64,000 bases of DNA from Terriglobia bacterium (lineage in GTDB: Bacteria; Acidobacteriota; Terriglobia; Acidiferrales; UBA7541), in NCBI GenBank assembly GCA_023512135.1, contig JAIMAG010000005.1, forward strand, positions 115,435-179,434, in the 5' to 3' direction. Below are positions 7,742-16,934 of this stretch, in pieces. The number at the start of each line of letters is the position of its first letter. Position 1 is the stretch's first letter. The translations under genes and the position numbers were made by a program. The notes beneath the pieces were generated by a model. The model had not been told where the DNA came from. It did no database searches and saw only the letters and a list, made by a program, of their open reading frames with translations.

Positions 7742-8464
7742 TCAGCGAGATGACAGCTCCGCCAGGATCAGCGCTTCCACTCGTTCCCACACCACAGGGT
7801 CGTACTCCATGCGCGTGTGCGCGTGGCGGAAAACTTTCTTGAAAAAACCGACGTGGGAAATATCGATCTGCTTCTGCCGGTAATCGAATTCCCAGTTGCC
7901 GAGGATTTCCGTCCGTGAGGGGTCCCGGGCGCGGATCGGGGCCTCACCCTGAATGAACCAGCCGTTGCGCTGGTAGAGGTTGGCGGCGCGGCGAACGTTC
8001 GGCGGAATTTCCGCATCGCCCCAGCCGACCGAATCAATCTGCACGGTCAGGCGGATGGGCACTCCAAGCGCATCGAGCTGCCTGGCGAACTTCACCACGG
8101 CCGCGCCGCCGAAGCTGTGTCCGTAAACGATCAGGCTCGCCGCACGTTTTTCTTCCTCGTCGAGCACACCGTTCCGGTCGCGGTCGAAGGCTTGCTGCAC
8201 GAGCTGGAGCGCGATGTTCCGCCGCCTGTTTTCGATGGTTTCGACGTGCACGCCGGCAATCTGCCGTTCGCGCAGCCGCACGGCCAGCCGGCGCACGGCC
8301 GTCTGGTTGTCCCATTCCTCGCGGCCGCCCTGAAAACCGAGGATCAGCGTGTGGCCTTCCGGCAGCGGCCGCGGGGTGACGAAATCCGCCATCTGCTGCG
8401 CGGCCGCGGCAGTCCCAAGCCACACGGCAGCAAGCATCACCGAAAACAGTTTCCGGTCGCCCAT
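7742..8464 (-). CDS. Exported alpha/beta-hydrolase-like protein with EF-hand loop
   Basis: 240 residues with a signal peptide ending AAAAQQ (residues 1-23). The nucleophile elbow GHSFGG lies in LIVYGHSFGGAAVVKFARQL, and a downstream Asp (DSVGWGD) and a His (HVGFF or HAHTR) could complete the triad. Just before the elbow is DRDRNGVLDEEE, a canonical 12-residue EF-hand calcium loop, uncommon in this fold. Family and catalytic class are likely; the substrate is unknown. The gene ends 107 bp from rnhA, facing it. Confidence 0.7.
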   Translation of the reverse strand: MGDRKLFSVMLAAVWLGTAAAAQQMADFVTPRPLPEGHTLILGFQGGREEWDNQTAVRRLAVRLRERQIAGVHVETIENRRRNIALQLVQQAFDRDRNGVLDEEEKRAASLIVYGHSFGGAAVVKFARQLDALGVPIRLTVQIDSVGWGDAEIPPNVRRAANLYQRNGWFIQGEAPIRARDPSRTEILGNWEFDYRQKQIDISHVGFFKKVFRHAHTRMEYDPVVWERVEALILAELSSR

Positions 8465-8542
8465 CGCGATTCTCCACGCGCCGAAGTGCGATGCCTGGGG
8501 AAGCGGTGCTGCCGGGCCGGCCTCGGTCGCAACGTGCCGTGG

Positions 8543-9577
8543 CTACTTCAAGAAATAGGTTCGGTAGAGGGTGTCGCGCTGCACCGGGATGAATCCGGCA
8601 TCGAAGATAATCCGGCGGAGCTCAGCTTCGTTGGTGCGGTTGCGCACGCCGGCCGCGTACACCACGTTCTCTTCGATCAGGATGCTGCCCACGTCATCGG
8701 CACCGAACTGCAGGCCAATCTGGCAGACCTTGATGCCCGGCGTGAGCCAGGACGACTGAATGTGATCAATGTTGTCGAGATACAGGCGGCTGATGGCCAG
8801 CGTTTTCAGGTAGTCCACCGCCGTCGTTTCCGGCACACGGCGCCCCAGCGCGGTATTTTCCGGAGCAAACATCCAGGGAATGAAGGCGGTAAAGCCGCCG
8901 GTATCTTCCTGGATGCGGCGCAGTCGCTCGAAGTGATTCACGCGGTGCCGGTATTCTTCGCCGCAGCCGAACATCATCGTGGCCGTGGTGCGCAGGCCGA
9001 GCGCGTGCGCGGTGCGGTGCACGAGCTCCCATTCCTCGGCGGTGCATTTCAACCGAGAAATACGCCGCCGCACTTCGTCGTCGAGAATTTCTGCCCCGCC
9101 GCCGGGAATGGAGTCCAGGCCGGCGTCCCGCAGCCGCAGCAGCGTTTCGCGCACGCTCAGCCCGGCCACCTCGGCGATGCAGAGAATCTCCGGTGCCGAA
9201 AAGCAGTGCAGATGGATCTGCGGGAAGCGCCGCTTGATCGCCCGCAGCAAATCTTCGTAGAAGGAAAGCGGCAACTCGGGATTCAGGCCGCCCTGCAGCA
9301 GGATACCGGTACCGCCGAGCGCGATCGTCTCCTCGATCTTGCGAAAGATCTCCTCCTGCGAGAGCACGTAGCCTTCCGGCGAGCCCATCGGCCGGTAGAA
9401 GGCGCAGAACGAACAGTACTCGGTGCAGAAGTTGGTGTAGTTAATGTTGCGGTCGATCTGGTAGGTGACGATGCGCGGGTCGTTCTTCTTCAGCCGCACC
9501 TGATGCGCGGCCATCCCGAGACCGATCAGGTCGTCCGAGGCGAACAGATCGAGTGCTTCCGCGGCGGAGATGCCCAT
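8543..9577 (-). CDS. mqnC: Cyclic dehypoxanthine futalosine synthase
   Basis: 344 residues from the ATG at 9577, which has AGGAGCCAGGGGG upstream; the open frame extends to 9991 but runs over mqnA. It is a radical SAM enzyme with C51, C55 and C58 (CTEYCSFC) binding the 4Fe-4S cluster. GGTGILLQGGLNPELP and the C-terminal half match MqnC. The enzyme cyclises dehypoxanthine futalosine in the futalosine route to menaquinone. It lies 11 bp behind mqnA, in one operon. Other mqn genes (mqnB, mqnD, mqnE) are not in the window. Confidence 0.95.
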   Translation of the reverse strand: MGISAAEALDLFASDDLIGLGMAAHQVRLKKNDPRIVTYQIDRNINYTNFCTEYCSFCAFYRPMGSPEGYVLSQEEIFRKIEETIALGGTGILLQGGLNPELPLSFYEDLLRAIKRRFPQIHLHCFSAPEILCIAEVAGLSVRETLLRLRDAGLDSIPGGGAEILDDEVRRRISRLKCTAEEWELVHRTAHALGLRTTATMMFGCGEEYRHRVNHFERLRRIQEDTGGFTAFIPWMFAPENTALGRRVPETTAVDYLKTLAISRLYLDNIDHIQSSWLTPGIKVCQIGLQFGADDVGSILIEENVVYAAGVRNRTNEAELRRIIFDAGFIPVQRDTLYRTYFLK

Positions 9578-9588
9578 CCCCCTGGCTC

Positions 9589-10488
9589 CTACGCAAAGGC
9601 TCGCGCCGGCAGCGGCGCAAATTCCAGCGGCCGCACGGCTGGAATCAGCCCGGCTTCGGCGCACATTCGGAAGTAGAGTTCCAGCCCGGCGCAGTGTTCC
9701 GCATCGAGCGAATAGTCGATGTTCTGCCGCAAATAGGTTTCCAGGGCCGGCGCGGGCAGGTCGAGCTTCAGAGAAGCCCCTTCGGCGATCTCGCGCAGCC
9801 GCGCCAGCCCGTAGGCTCGGGAGGCAAGAAAATCCGCCACCAGCTCCGGGGTCACGACCGCGCGTCGGGCTGCCCACACCGCCAGCACGCAGGGTTTGCC
9901 GGTCATCTCGACCCACTCGTGCGCCACATCGTAGAGGAAAAACGACTGCAAACCCGGAATCGGCCACTGCTCGGGATCGCCGCTGCAGCACTCCTCGCCG
10001 GACGGCTGCTTTTCACCCAGAGCATCCATCTTCACAGAGATCCGCAGGGCCGGATCACCAATGATCAGCGCCGCATCACACGACTGCAGCATGGCGGCCG
10101 GGTCGGGCGGTGCATCCACGAACTCCGGCGTCGTCTTCCAGCGACTCCGGCACAACAAACGTACCAGCGCACGGGAGCTGCGCGAACTGGTATCCAGAGC
10201 CACGCGCTGCGCACGTTCCATGGGCCGTCGGCTCACCAGCAGGATGCTGCGCACCGGACCGCGGGCCGCGACCGCCATGGCTGGCAGCAGCACGGTGTCC
10301 GGAATGGTTTGATACTCGATGGCAGGAATGATGGCGACATCAGCTGCGCCGCTGCGAAGCTGCTCGGCACACTCCGCCGGAAACGTGAAGCTCAGCTCGT
10401 ATTTCCCCTTCCACGGACCATCGGTGAATCCCCAAACAAGCGGAGCTGTGTTCAGGTACTCGACCACCGAAATGCGCAGGCGAGCCAT
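9589..10488 (-). CDS. mqnA: Chorismate dehydratase
   Basis: 299 residues. The N-terminus RISVVEYLNTAPLVWGF and the AADVAIIPAIEYQ segment are characteristic of MqnA, a periplasmic-binding-protein-like fold. MqnA removes water from chorismate to give 3-enolpyruvyl-benzoate, the first step of the futalosine menaquinone pathway. It is followed by mqnC after 11 bp. A strong call based on sequence and neighbour. Confidence 0.93.
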   Translation of the reverse strand: MARLRISVVEYLNTAPLVWGFTDGPWKGKYELSFTFPAECAEQLRSGAADVAIIPAIEYQTIPDTVLLPAMAVAARGPVRSILLVSRRPMERAQRVALDTSSRSSRALVRLLCRSRWKTTPEFVDAPPDPAAMLQSCDAALIIGDPALRISVKMDALGEKQPSGEECCSGDPEQWPIPGLQSFFLYDVAHEWVEMTGKPCVLAVWAARRAVVTPELVADFLASRAYGLARLREIAEGASLKLDLPAPALETYLRQNIDYSLDAEHCAGLELYFRMCAEAGLIPAVRPLEFAPLPARAFA

Positions 10489-10640
10489 GGTTCTCTTTGT
10501 CGCGCGGACGGTTCAATATAGCACAGGAAGCGCACCCCTGCTTGCTGCCGGAGTTGGCGTGGATTTCGCCGGGCCACGTTGCGTGGCGGCCTCACGCTGC
10601 CGTTCTGCGACCCGCAAAACACCCGTGCGGGATTCCCTGC

Positions 10641-10646
10641 TAGACT
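10641..10646 (+). promoter_or_regulatory. -10 element of probable leaderless transcript
   Basis: TAGACT ends nine bases before the ATG at 10656; the intervening bases hold no ribosome site. Confidence 0.45.
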
Positions 10647-10655
10647 GTCTCCGTT

Positions 10656-11054
10656 ATGCCGCGGATTGAAAATGTTCTGGAAAGTTCGCTCTATGTCGAA
10701 GATGTGCCGCGTGCGGTCCGGTTCTACTGCGACGTGCTCGGCTTGCGGCTGCTGGAGACCTTCGACGGCGGGGCAGGCGCTGCGCTGGCCGCGGGGCGGT
10801 CCGTGCTGCTGCTGTTCCGCGCTGCACGAACGCGCCAGCAGACCGAACCGCCCCCGCACGGCGCCGAAGGCCCGTCTCATCTGGCCTTCCGCGTGAAACC
10901 CGAAGAGATGGCCGCCTGGAAGCAGCATCTTGTCCGCCACGGCGTGCCGATCGAAATGGAACACGCCTTCGGGGACAACATCCCTTCGATCTATTTCCGC
11001 GACCCGGATGGCAATTCGCTCGAGCTGGCCGTCGAAACCATCTGGCCGCTGTAG
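10656..11054 (+). CDS. VOC-family (glyoxalase/bleomycin-resistance fold) protein
   Basis: 132 residues, one paired beta-alpha-beta-beta-beta module set as expected for the family. Visible landmarks are SSLYVEDVPRAVRFYCDVLG at the N-terminus, HLAFRV (a metal-ligand position) in the middle, and YFRDPDGNSLELAVE near the end, whose Glu is the last metal ligand. These proteins are metal-dependent lyases, dioxygenases or resistance proteins; the substrate cannot be read from the sequence. It is divergent from mqnA. Confidence 0.85.
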   Translation: MPRIENVLESSLYVEDVPRAVRFYCDVLGLRLLETFDGGAGAALAAGRSVLLLFRAARTRQQTEPPPHGAEGPSHLAFRVKPEEMAAWKQHLVRHGVPIEMEHAFGDNIPSIYFRDPDGNSLELAVETIWPL

Positions 11055-11136
11055 CGCGACCGCGCGCAAGAGTTTTTCTGCCGGCCCTGCAGCGCCTCGA
11101 CCGGTGCGCGCCGCGTAACCCGCCAGTCCGGTGCGC

Positions 11137-11820
11137 CTACCGCGAAACGGTGAGCGGCTGCTCGAGCCGGAAACGCAGCACCGTCTCCGACGGAAACTCG
11201 ATGTCCCGCTTGCCGGTCAGCATGGCGCCAGCGGTTCCCGCGGCGGCACCGATGGCCGCTCCGATCGCAGCGCCCTTGCCCCCGCCGGCGGCACCGCCGA
11301 TGGCCGCGCCTGCACCGGCTCCACCGCCGATGAAGACGATGTCTCGGGTGGCCTTGCTCCCCTCTTTGTGTCCGGTCGTGGAGGTGGTGACCTCATAGGT
11401 CTTGCCGCCAAACGTGATGCTCGACAGCGTCACCCACAGCTCGGCGCGTTCCTTCAACCGCCCGGAGGGCACCGCGCGGGTGACCCGACCGGTGACGTCG
11501 GCACCCTTGGGAATCACCGTCTTGCCGTCGACAACGACCGGGGCTTCGATGGTGCCCTCGAACGTGTCGCCGGCCTTGTTGGTTTTCGAGCTCAGGCTGG
11601 AAATCAGGCGCACCTCCAGCTCCGTGTTGGCAGGAATCACGATGGGCTCCGGGGCCGGTTGCGGACGCGGCTGCGAGCGGGGCCGTTCCGAGGCCGTGCT
11701 GCCGCGGGCCGTTTCCCCGGAGGTTTCACCGGTGGCGGATTCTTCGGCAGGCTTCGCACACCCGGCAAACCCGACCGCCAGGGCCAGCAGCAGATACAGT
11801 GCAGCGCGATGCTTTCTCAT
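11137..11820 (-). CDS. Glycine-zipper lipoprotein
   Basis: 227 residues. A lipoprotein signal peptide ends with lipobox FAGC (residues 18-21), so it is probably membrane-anchored. A low-complexity Ser/Glu/Pro stretch comes next, then a beta-rich region (ELEVRLISSLSSKTNKAGDT and KTVIPKGADVTGRV) like the "TrbI/VirB10-like" envelope domain found in many hypothetical proteins. A glycine zipper (GAGAGAAIGGAAGGGKG and onward) could insert in a membrane. The function is unknown. 253 bp separate it from dprA, which is divergent. Confidence 0.7.
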   Translation of the reverse strand: MRKHRAALYLLLALAVGFAGCAKPAEESATGETSGETARGSTASERPRSQPRPQPAPEPIVIPANTELEVRLISSLSSKTNKAGDTFEGTIEAPVVVDGKTVIPKGADVTGRVTRAVPSGRLKERAELWVTLSSITFGGKTYEVTTSTTGHKEGSKATRDIVFIGGGAGAGAAIGGAAGGGKGAAIGAAIGAAAGTAGAMLTGKRDIEFPSETVLRFRLEQPLTVSR

Positions 11821-12073
11821 GGATTGCTCCTCAAGCAGAATTCACGGCTGGGAAACCCAGTCTAGCACAGTGTGCAGTGTCCGCCGGCCGTCTTTGTGGA
11901 TTCCGTTTCAAAAGTGCCACCACGACCCATCGCGGCTGGACACCGCAGCTCCCCTGGTTTCGTCCCGGCAGAACCGTCAGGCAGGAAGGAAGACGACGCA
12001 GCCGACCGCACTCTCCGAAAGCCAACTCGTGGACTTGACATTTCGAGAAATCTCTGCGTAGGCTCGGCGCGCG

Positions 12074-13204
12074 ATGGCCGAACGCAGCGACGACCTCTAC
12101 TGGGTGGGCCTGGCCGTCACCCGGGGACTGGGCCCCCGCCTGGCCGCGCGGCTCTTGCAGGAGTATGGAACGCCGGAAGCTGTCTTTCGCGCCTCGCCGG
12201 CGGAGCTGGGAGCGTTCCGGTTGCCGGCTCCCACGGTGCACGCGCTCGCCTCTGGAGCAGCGCTGAAAGAAGCGGAAGCGGAAATGAAGCGGGCCCGCGC
12301 GCTCGGTGCTGCGTTCCTCCGCTGGGACGACGACCGCTACCCGAAGCTGCTCCGCGAGATCTACGATCCGCCGCCGCTGCTCTACGTGCGGGGCGAGGTG
12401 AGCGTGCTGGCTCGCCACGGGGTGGCCATCGTGGGCACGCGGCGGCCGACTCCCTACGGCAACCAGATGGCGGAGCGGCTGGCGCGCGACCTGGCCGACC
12501 GCGGCCTGGTGGTGGTGAGCGGGCTGGCCCGTGGCATCGATAGCTCGGCGCATCGCGGCGCGCTGGAATCGGCTCGCGGCACGACCCTCGCCGTGCTGGG
12601 CAACGGCGTCGACGTCGTCTATCCGAAAGAGAGCCGCAAGCTGTTTGACCGCATCGCCGAGCGGGGTGCCCTCGTCAGCGAATTTCCTCTGGGCACGAAG
12701 CCCACCCCGGAGAAGTTTCCGGTGCGCAATCGCATCATCGCCGGCATGGCGCTCGGCGTGGTGGTGGTCGAGGGCGCCCAGTACTCCGGTTCGTTCATCA
12801 CCGCGCGGCTGGCCATGGAGTTTGGACGGGAAGTGTACGGCGTCCCCGGGCCGGTGACGCAACCGATGAGCTTCGCTCCGAATCAACTCATCAAGCAGGG
12901 CGCGAAACTGGTCACCGGCTGGCAGGACGTGGTCGAAGAGCTTCCCACCCCTGTCCGCACGGAACTGTTTCCTGTCGAAGAAGCCCAACCAGCGGAACGC
13001 ACGGCGCTGCTCGTCGATGCCCTGCCGGCCCCCGAGCGCCGGCTCTACGAGCTGCTGGCTACCGACGAAGCCCGCCACGTGGACGAGCTGGTCGAACAAT
13101 CCGCGATGAGCTCCTCGGAAGTGCTGGCAACGCTGTTCGAGCTGGAAATGAAAGGGGTGGTGCGACAGCTCCCGGGCAAGCAATTCGTCCGGGTGCTGTT
13201 GTGA
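12074..13204 (+). CDS. dprA: DNA-processing protein DprA
   Basis: 376 residues. An N-terminal helical (SAM-like) region of about 75 residues is followed by the extended Rossmann fold with VAIVGTRRPTPYGN, VVSGLARGIDSSAHRGAL and FPVRNRIIAG, then a C-terminal winged helix (residues about 310-376). DprA binds single-stranded DNA entering the cell and loads RecA. The full family architecture is present. topA follows on the same strand after 175 bp. Confidence 0.95.
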   Translation: MAERSDDLYWVGLAVTRGLGPRLAARLLQEYGTPEAVFRASPAELGAFRLPAPTVHALASGAALKEAEAEMKRARALGAAFLRWDDDRYPKLLREIYDPPPLLYVRGEVSVLARHGVAIVGTRRPTPYGNQMAERLARDLADRGLVVVSGLARGIDSSAHRGALESARGTTLAVLGNGVDVVYPKESRKLFDRIAERGALVSEFPLGTKPTPEKFPVRNRIIAGMALGVVVVEGAQYSGSFITARLAMEFGREVYGVPGPVTQPMSFAPNQLIKQGAKLVTGWQDVVEELPTPVRTELFPVEEAQPAERTALLVDALPAPERRLYELLATDEARHVDELVEQSAMSSSEVLATLFELEMKGVVRQLPGKQFVRVLL

Positions 13205-13379
13205 ACGGCACCGCATCCAATCTAGGGCTTGCGCGAGCGGGCTGCTTGCCCGCCATAATAGTCTGGGTTTTGGGTGTGGGCCCCGCGGACAGCTCCGCTG
13301 AGCCAAGAACCAGACCGGCGGCGGGGAAGCTCTCTGCGCATCCAGCGCGCCGCGCAGCCGTCGGGGGACCGTTCGTTCT

Positions 13380-15884
13380 ATGGCACGAGCACTGGTAATC
13401 GTCGAATCGCCGGCCAAGGCGAAAACCATCAACAAGTACCTGGGACGGGACTATACCGTCAAAGCTTCCCTGGGCCACGTGAAAGACCTGCCAAAGAAAG
13501 AACTCGGCGTGGTGCTGCCCGACGACGACAAGCGAAACGCCAGCCGCGTCTTCGAGCCGACCTACGAAATCATTCCCGGCAAGATGAAGGTGATTCACGA
13601 TCTGGAAAAATCGGCCCGCGAAGCCGAGGCCATCTACCTGGCCACCGACCCCGACCGGGAAGGCGAAGCGATTGCCGCGCACCTGGCCGAAGTGCTCACC
13701 GGCAACGGCACGCGGCGGAACCGAAAACCGAAATCCGGCGCGCGGGCCAAGCCGGTCTACCGCGTTCTGTTCCACGAAATCACACCCAAAGCCGTTCAGG
13801 CCGCGTTTGCGCGACCCGGAAACATCAACCAGAACCTGGTGGATGCCCAGCAGGCGCGGCGAGTGCTCGATCGCCTGGTGGGATATCAGATCTCTCCGTT
13901 GCTGTGGGAAAAGGTTCGTCGCGGACTTTCCGCCGGCCGGGTGCAGACCGTGGCGCTGCGGTTGATCGTCGAGCGCGAGCGGGAAATCCGCGCCTTCGTC
14001 CCCAGAGAATACTGGACGATCCACGCGCGCCTGGCCGCCGCCGAGCCGCCCGTCTTCGAGGCCAAGCTGGTCCGGTACAGGGGCGAAGAGATCGAAATCT
14101 CCAGCGAAGCGGAAGCCCAGCGCATCCTGCAGGCGCTCGAGCCGGCAGTCTGGCAGGTGGCAACGGTCCAGCAGAAAGAGAAACGGCGCTATCCGCCGCC
14201 TCCGTTCACCACCTCGAAACTGCAGCAGGAGGCCTACAACAAGCTCCGGTTCACCGCCAAGCGCACCATGGCGCTGGCACAGCGACTCTACGAAGGCGTC
14301 GAGCTGGGCGCGGAAGGCTCGGTCGGCCTGATCACCTACATGCGCACCGATTCGGTGCGCGTGGCCGACGACGCGCTGGCTGCCGTCCGCAGCCAGATCG
14401 CCGCCAGCTACGGCCCCGGCTACCTGCCGGAAAAGCCGAATTTCTACAAATCGAAAAAGAGCGCACAGGAAGCCCACGAAGCGATCCGTCCCACCGATGT
14501 GACGCGCACACCCGACGCGGTGAAGCCTTACCTGGACGAAGACCTCTGGAAACTCTACCGGCTGATCTGGCAGCGCTTCGTTGCCTCGCAGATGGTTCCC
14601 GCGGTCTTCGACCAGACCACGATCGACGTGGCTGCGGGCGACTACCTGTTTCGTGCGACCGGCTCGGTGTTGCGATTCGACGGCTTCCTGACCGTCTACC
14701 AGGAAACCCGCGACGAAACGGAAACCGAAGACGACGAAGAAGGCCGCGCGCTGCCCCGGGTTTCGGCGGGCGAGCGGCTGCGGTTGGAATCGCTGCAACC
14801 GCAACAGCACTTCACCGAACCGCCGCCCCGCTACACCGAAGCCACGCTGGTGAAGACGCTGGAAGAAAAAGGCATCGGCCGGCCTTCCACGTACGCCACC
14901 ATCATCTCCACCATTGTCGAGCGCGAATACGTCACCCGCGAACAGGGACGCTTCAAACCCACCCTGCTCGGCGAAAAAGTCAGCGACCTGCTCGTGAAAA
15001 GCTTCGAAGATATCTTCGACGTCACCTTCACCGCCCGCATGGAGGAAGAACTGGACGAAATCGAAGAAGGCAAGCTGCCCTGGAAGGAGTCGGTGCGGGA
15101 ATTCTATGACCGCTTCGAAAAAGACCTGGAAAAAGCGGCCGACCAGATGGCCTCCTACAAGATCGGCGTCTCCACCGGCATCCCGTGCGAGAAATGCGGC
15201 CAGGGCGAGCTGCTCGAACGCATCAGCCGGCACGGATTCTTCCTCGGCTGCTCCCGCTACCCCGAATGCGACTTCACCCGCGACCTGACCGCCGAGGTCG
15301 CCGGCGAGGAAGTTGAATCCGAATCCGGCCCGGAATACTGCGAAAACTGTGGCCGCGAGATGACCATCAAACGCGGACGCTTCGGCCCCTTTCTGGCCTG
15401 CACCGGCTACCCGGAATGCAAGACGACGCGGCGACTGGTGGCCGGCACGCAACGCGCCCGCAAGCCCGATGAGCCGCTCGGGGAGAACTGCCCGGAATGC
15501 GGCGCGCAGCTCGTCAAGCGCCACGGCCGCTACGGCGAGTTCATCGGCTGCTCGGCCTATCCGAAGTGCAAATACATCCGCGCCCAGACGCTCGGTATCC
15601 GCTGCCCGAAATGCAAGTCGGGCGAGCTCGTCCAGCGCACGGCCCGCAAAGGCCGCCGCCGCATCTTCTACGGCTGCAACCGCTACCCCGAATGCGACTT
15701 CACCACACCCTACAAACCTGTCGCCCAGCCCTGCCCGAAATGCGGCGCCGAATTCGTGGTCGAAAAGAAACGCAAAGAAACGGTGGTACTCGCCTGCCTC
15801 CAGGAAGGCTGCGGCTGGGAAGCTCCGGCTGAGGTTCGACAGCCTCCTGCGGAGACGACCGAGCCGGCCCCGGCACGCTCCTGA
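13380..15884 (+). CDS. topA: DNA topoisomerase I
   Basis: 834 residues. The TOPRIM domain starts at residue 2 (ALVIVESPAKAKTINKYLG) with the acidic pair in ATDPDREGEAIA. The active tyrosine is Y320 in GLITYMRTDSVR. The C-terminus (about 600-820) carries five four-cysteine zinc ribbons (CEKCGQG, CENCGRE, CPECGAQ, CPKCKSG and CPKCGAE starts). It relaxes negative supercoils. The 175-bp gap behind dprA has a possible CATAAT -10 (13252-13257), so topA may have its own promoter. xerD follows after 69 bp. Confidence 0.96.
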   Translation: MARALVIVESPAKAKTINKYLGRDYTVKASLGHVKDLPKKELGVVLPDDDKRNASRVFEPTYEIIPGKMKVIHDLEKSAREAEAIYLATDPDREGEAIAAHLAEVLTGNGTRRNRKPKSGARAKPVYRVLFHEITPKAVQAAFARPGNINQNLVDAQQARRVLDRLVGYQISPLLWEKVRRGLSAGRVQTVALRLIVEREREIRAFVPREYWTIHARLAAAEPPVFEAKLVRYRGEEIEISSEAEAQRILQALEPAVWQVATVQQKEKRRYPPPPFTTSKLQQEAYNKLRFTAKRTMALAQRLYEGVELGAEGSVGLITYMRTDSVRVADDALAAVRSQIAASYGPGYLPEKPNFYKSKKSAQEAHEAIRPTDVTRTPDAVKPYLDEDLWKLYRLIWQRFVASQMVPAVFDQTTIDVAAGDYLFRATGSVLRFDGFLTVYQETRDETETEDDEEGRALPRVSAGERLRLESLQPQQHFTEPPPRYTEATLVKTLEEKGIGRPSTYATIISTIVEREYVTREQGRFKPTLLGEKVSDLLVKSFEDIFDVTFTARMEEELDEIEEGKLPWKESVREFYDRFEKDLEKAADQMASYKIGVSTGIPCEKCGQGELLERISRHGFFLGCSRYPECDFTRDLTAEVAGEEVESESGPEYCENCGREMTIKRGRFGPFLACTGYPECKTTRRLVAGTQRARKPDEPLGENCPECGAQLVKRHGRYGEFIGCSAYPKCKYIRAQTLGIRCPKCKSGELVQRTARKGRRRIFYGCNRYPECDFTTPYKPVAQPCPKCGAEFVVEKKRKETVVLACLQEGCGWEAPAEVRQPPAETTEPAPARS

Positions 15885-15936
15885 CTCTCCGGCAGCCAGC
15901 CGCGGCGCGGGGATGTACCCGCACCCGCCGCGCGCA

Positions 15937-15942
15937 TATAAT
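15937..15942 (+). promoter_or_regulatory. TATAAT -10 element before xerD
   Basis: A perfect TATAAT ends 11 bases before the xerD ATG, with no clear ribosome-binding site in between, consistent with a near-leaderless message. Confidence 0.5.
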
Positions 15943-15953
15943 CAGAGCGGGCG

Positions 15954-16928
15954 ATGCGCGAAGCGATCGAAAAATTCCTGCGCTACCTGCGCGACGAACG
16001 AAACGCTTCGCCGCACACCCTGCGCAATTACCGCGGCGACCTCGAACAATTCCTCGACTACCTCGCACCGCCCACCGCCACGCCGCCGTCGCTGACCCAG
16101 ATGGATCACCGGCTGATCCGCGAATATCTGGCGCATCTGCACGACCAGCGCCTGGAGAAAACCTCGGTGGCGCGCAAGCTGGCGGCGCTGCGTTCGTTCT
16201 TCAAATTCTGCGTGCGCGAAGGCTGGCTGCCGCAGAATCCGGCACGGCTGGTGGCCACGCCCAGGCTGCCCAAGCGCATCCCGGCGGTGCTCAGCGCCGA
16301 GCAGATCAACGCGTTTCTGGACTCTCTGCTTCAGCTGGAGACGGCCAGCGACGCTGCCGCCGAAGGCACGCGCCGGCACCGCCGGCCCGGCGCCGATGAA
16401 GAAGAATCCCGGCTCCTGCTGCGCCGCGACCGCGCCATCCTCGAGCTGCTCTACGCCGCCGGCCTGCGGGTGAGCGAACTGGTCGGGCTGAACCTCGAAG
16501 ATGTGGACCGAAACGAGCAGATGCTCCGCGTGCGCGGCAAGGGACGCAAGGAACGCGTCGTCCCTTATGGTGCCAAGGCGCAGCAGGCGCTCGAACGATA
16601 CTGGCCCGTGCGCGCCGAGCTGCTTTGCAAAGCACGCCGCTCCGGCGAAGAAAAAGCCGTGTTCGTGAACTACCAGGGCCGGCGGTTGACCACGCGTTCG
16701 GTGGGACGGATTGTCAAGAAGTACGTGCGGCTGGTGAACAGGAACTGGGACCTGCACCCGCATGCGCTGCGGCACGCGTTTGCCACGCACCTGCTCGCCG
16801 ATGGCGCCGACCTGCGGGCCATCCAGGAGCTGCTCGGCCATCGCTCGCTTTCCACCACGCAGAAGTACACCCACGCCTCCATTCGCCATCTGCTGGAGGT
16901 CTATGACAAAGCTCATCCCCGCGCCTGA
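15954..16928 (+). CDS. xerD: Tyrosine recombinase XerC/XerD type
   Basis: 324 residues. The N-terminal core-binding domain (1-105) is followed by a catalytic domain with R172 (AGLRVSELVGL), a Lys near 196 (GKGRKER), H270-x-x-R273-H274 (HPHALRH), H296 (LLGHRS) and nucleophile Y305 (TTQKYTH). All active-site residues are present. It resolves chromosome dimers at dif. A 20-odd residue charged insertion at about 130-152 (TASDAAAEGTRRHRRPGADE) lengthens it beyond the usual 295-300 aa. Located in the dprA-topA-xer order common in bacteria, so a housekeeping gene, not a phage integrase. XerC versus XerD is not decided. Confidence 0.88.
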   Translation: MREAIEKFLRYLRDERNASPHTLRNYRGDLEQFLDYLAPPTATPPSLTQMDHRLIREYLAHLHDQRLEKTSVARKLAALRSFFKFCVREGWLPQNPARLVATPRLPKRIPAVLSAEQINAFLDSLLQLETASDAAAEGTRRHRRPGADEEESRLLLRRDRAILELLYAAGLRVSELVGLNLEDVDRNEQMLRVRGKGRKERVVPYGAKAQQALERYWPVRAELLCKARRSGEEKAVFVNYQGRRLTTRSVGRIVKKYVRLVNRNWDLHPHALRHAFATHLLADGADLRAIQELLGHRSLSTTQKYTHASIRHLLEVYDKAHPRA

Positions 16929-16934
16929 AAAGTT

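Noticed and set aside
15954..16928. xer gene as a phage or integron integrase linked to the cassette array
   Set aside because: It stands in the conserved dprA-topA-xer block 20 kb away and lacks the extra patch typical of integron integrases as far as can be seen; the insert at 130-152 is elsewhere in the protein.
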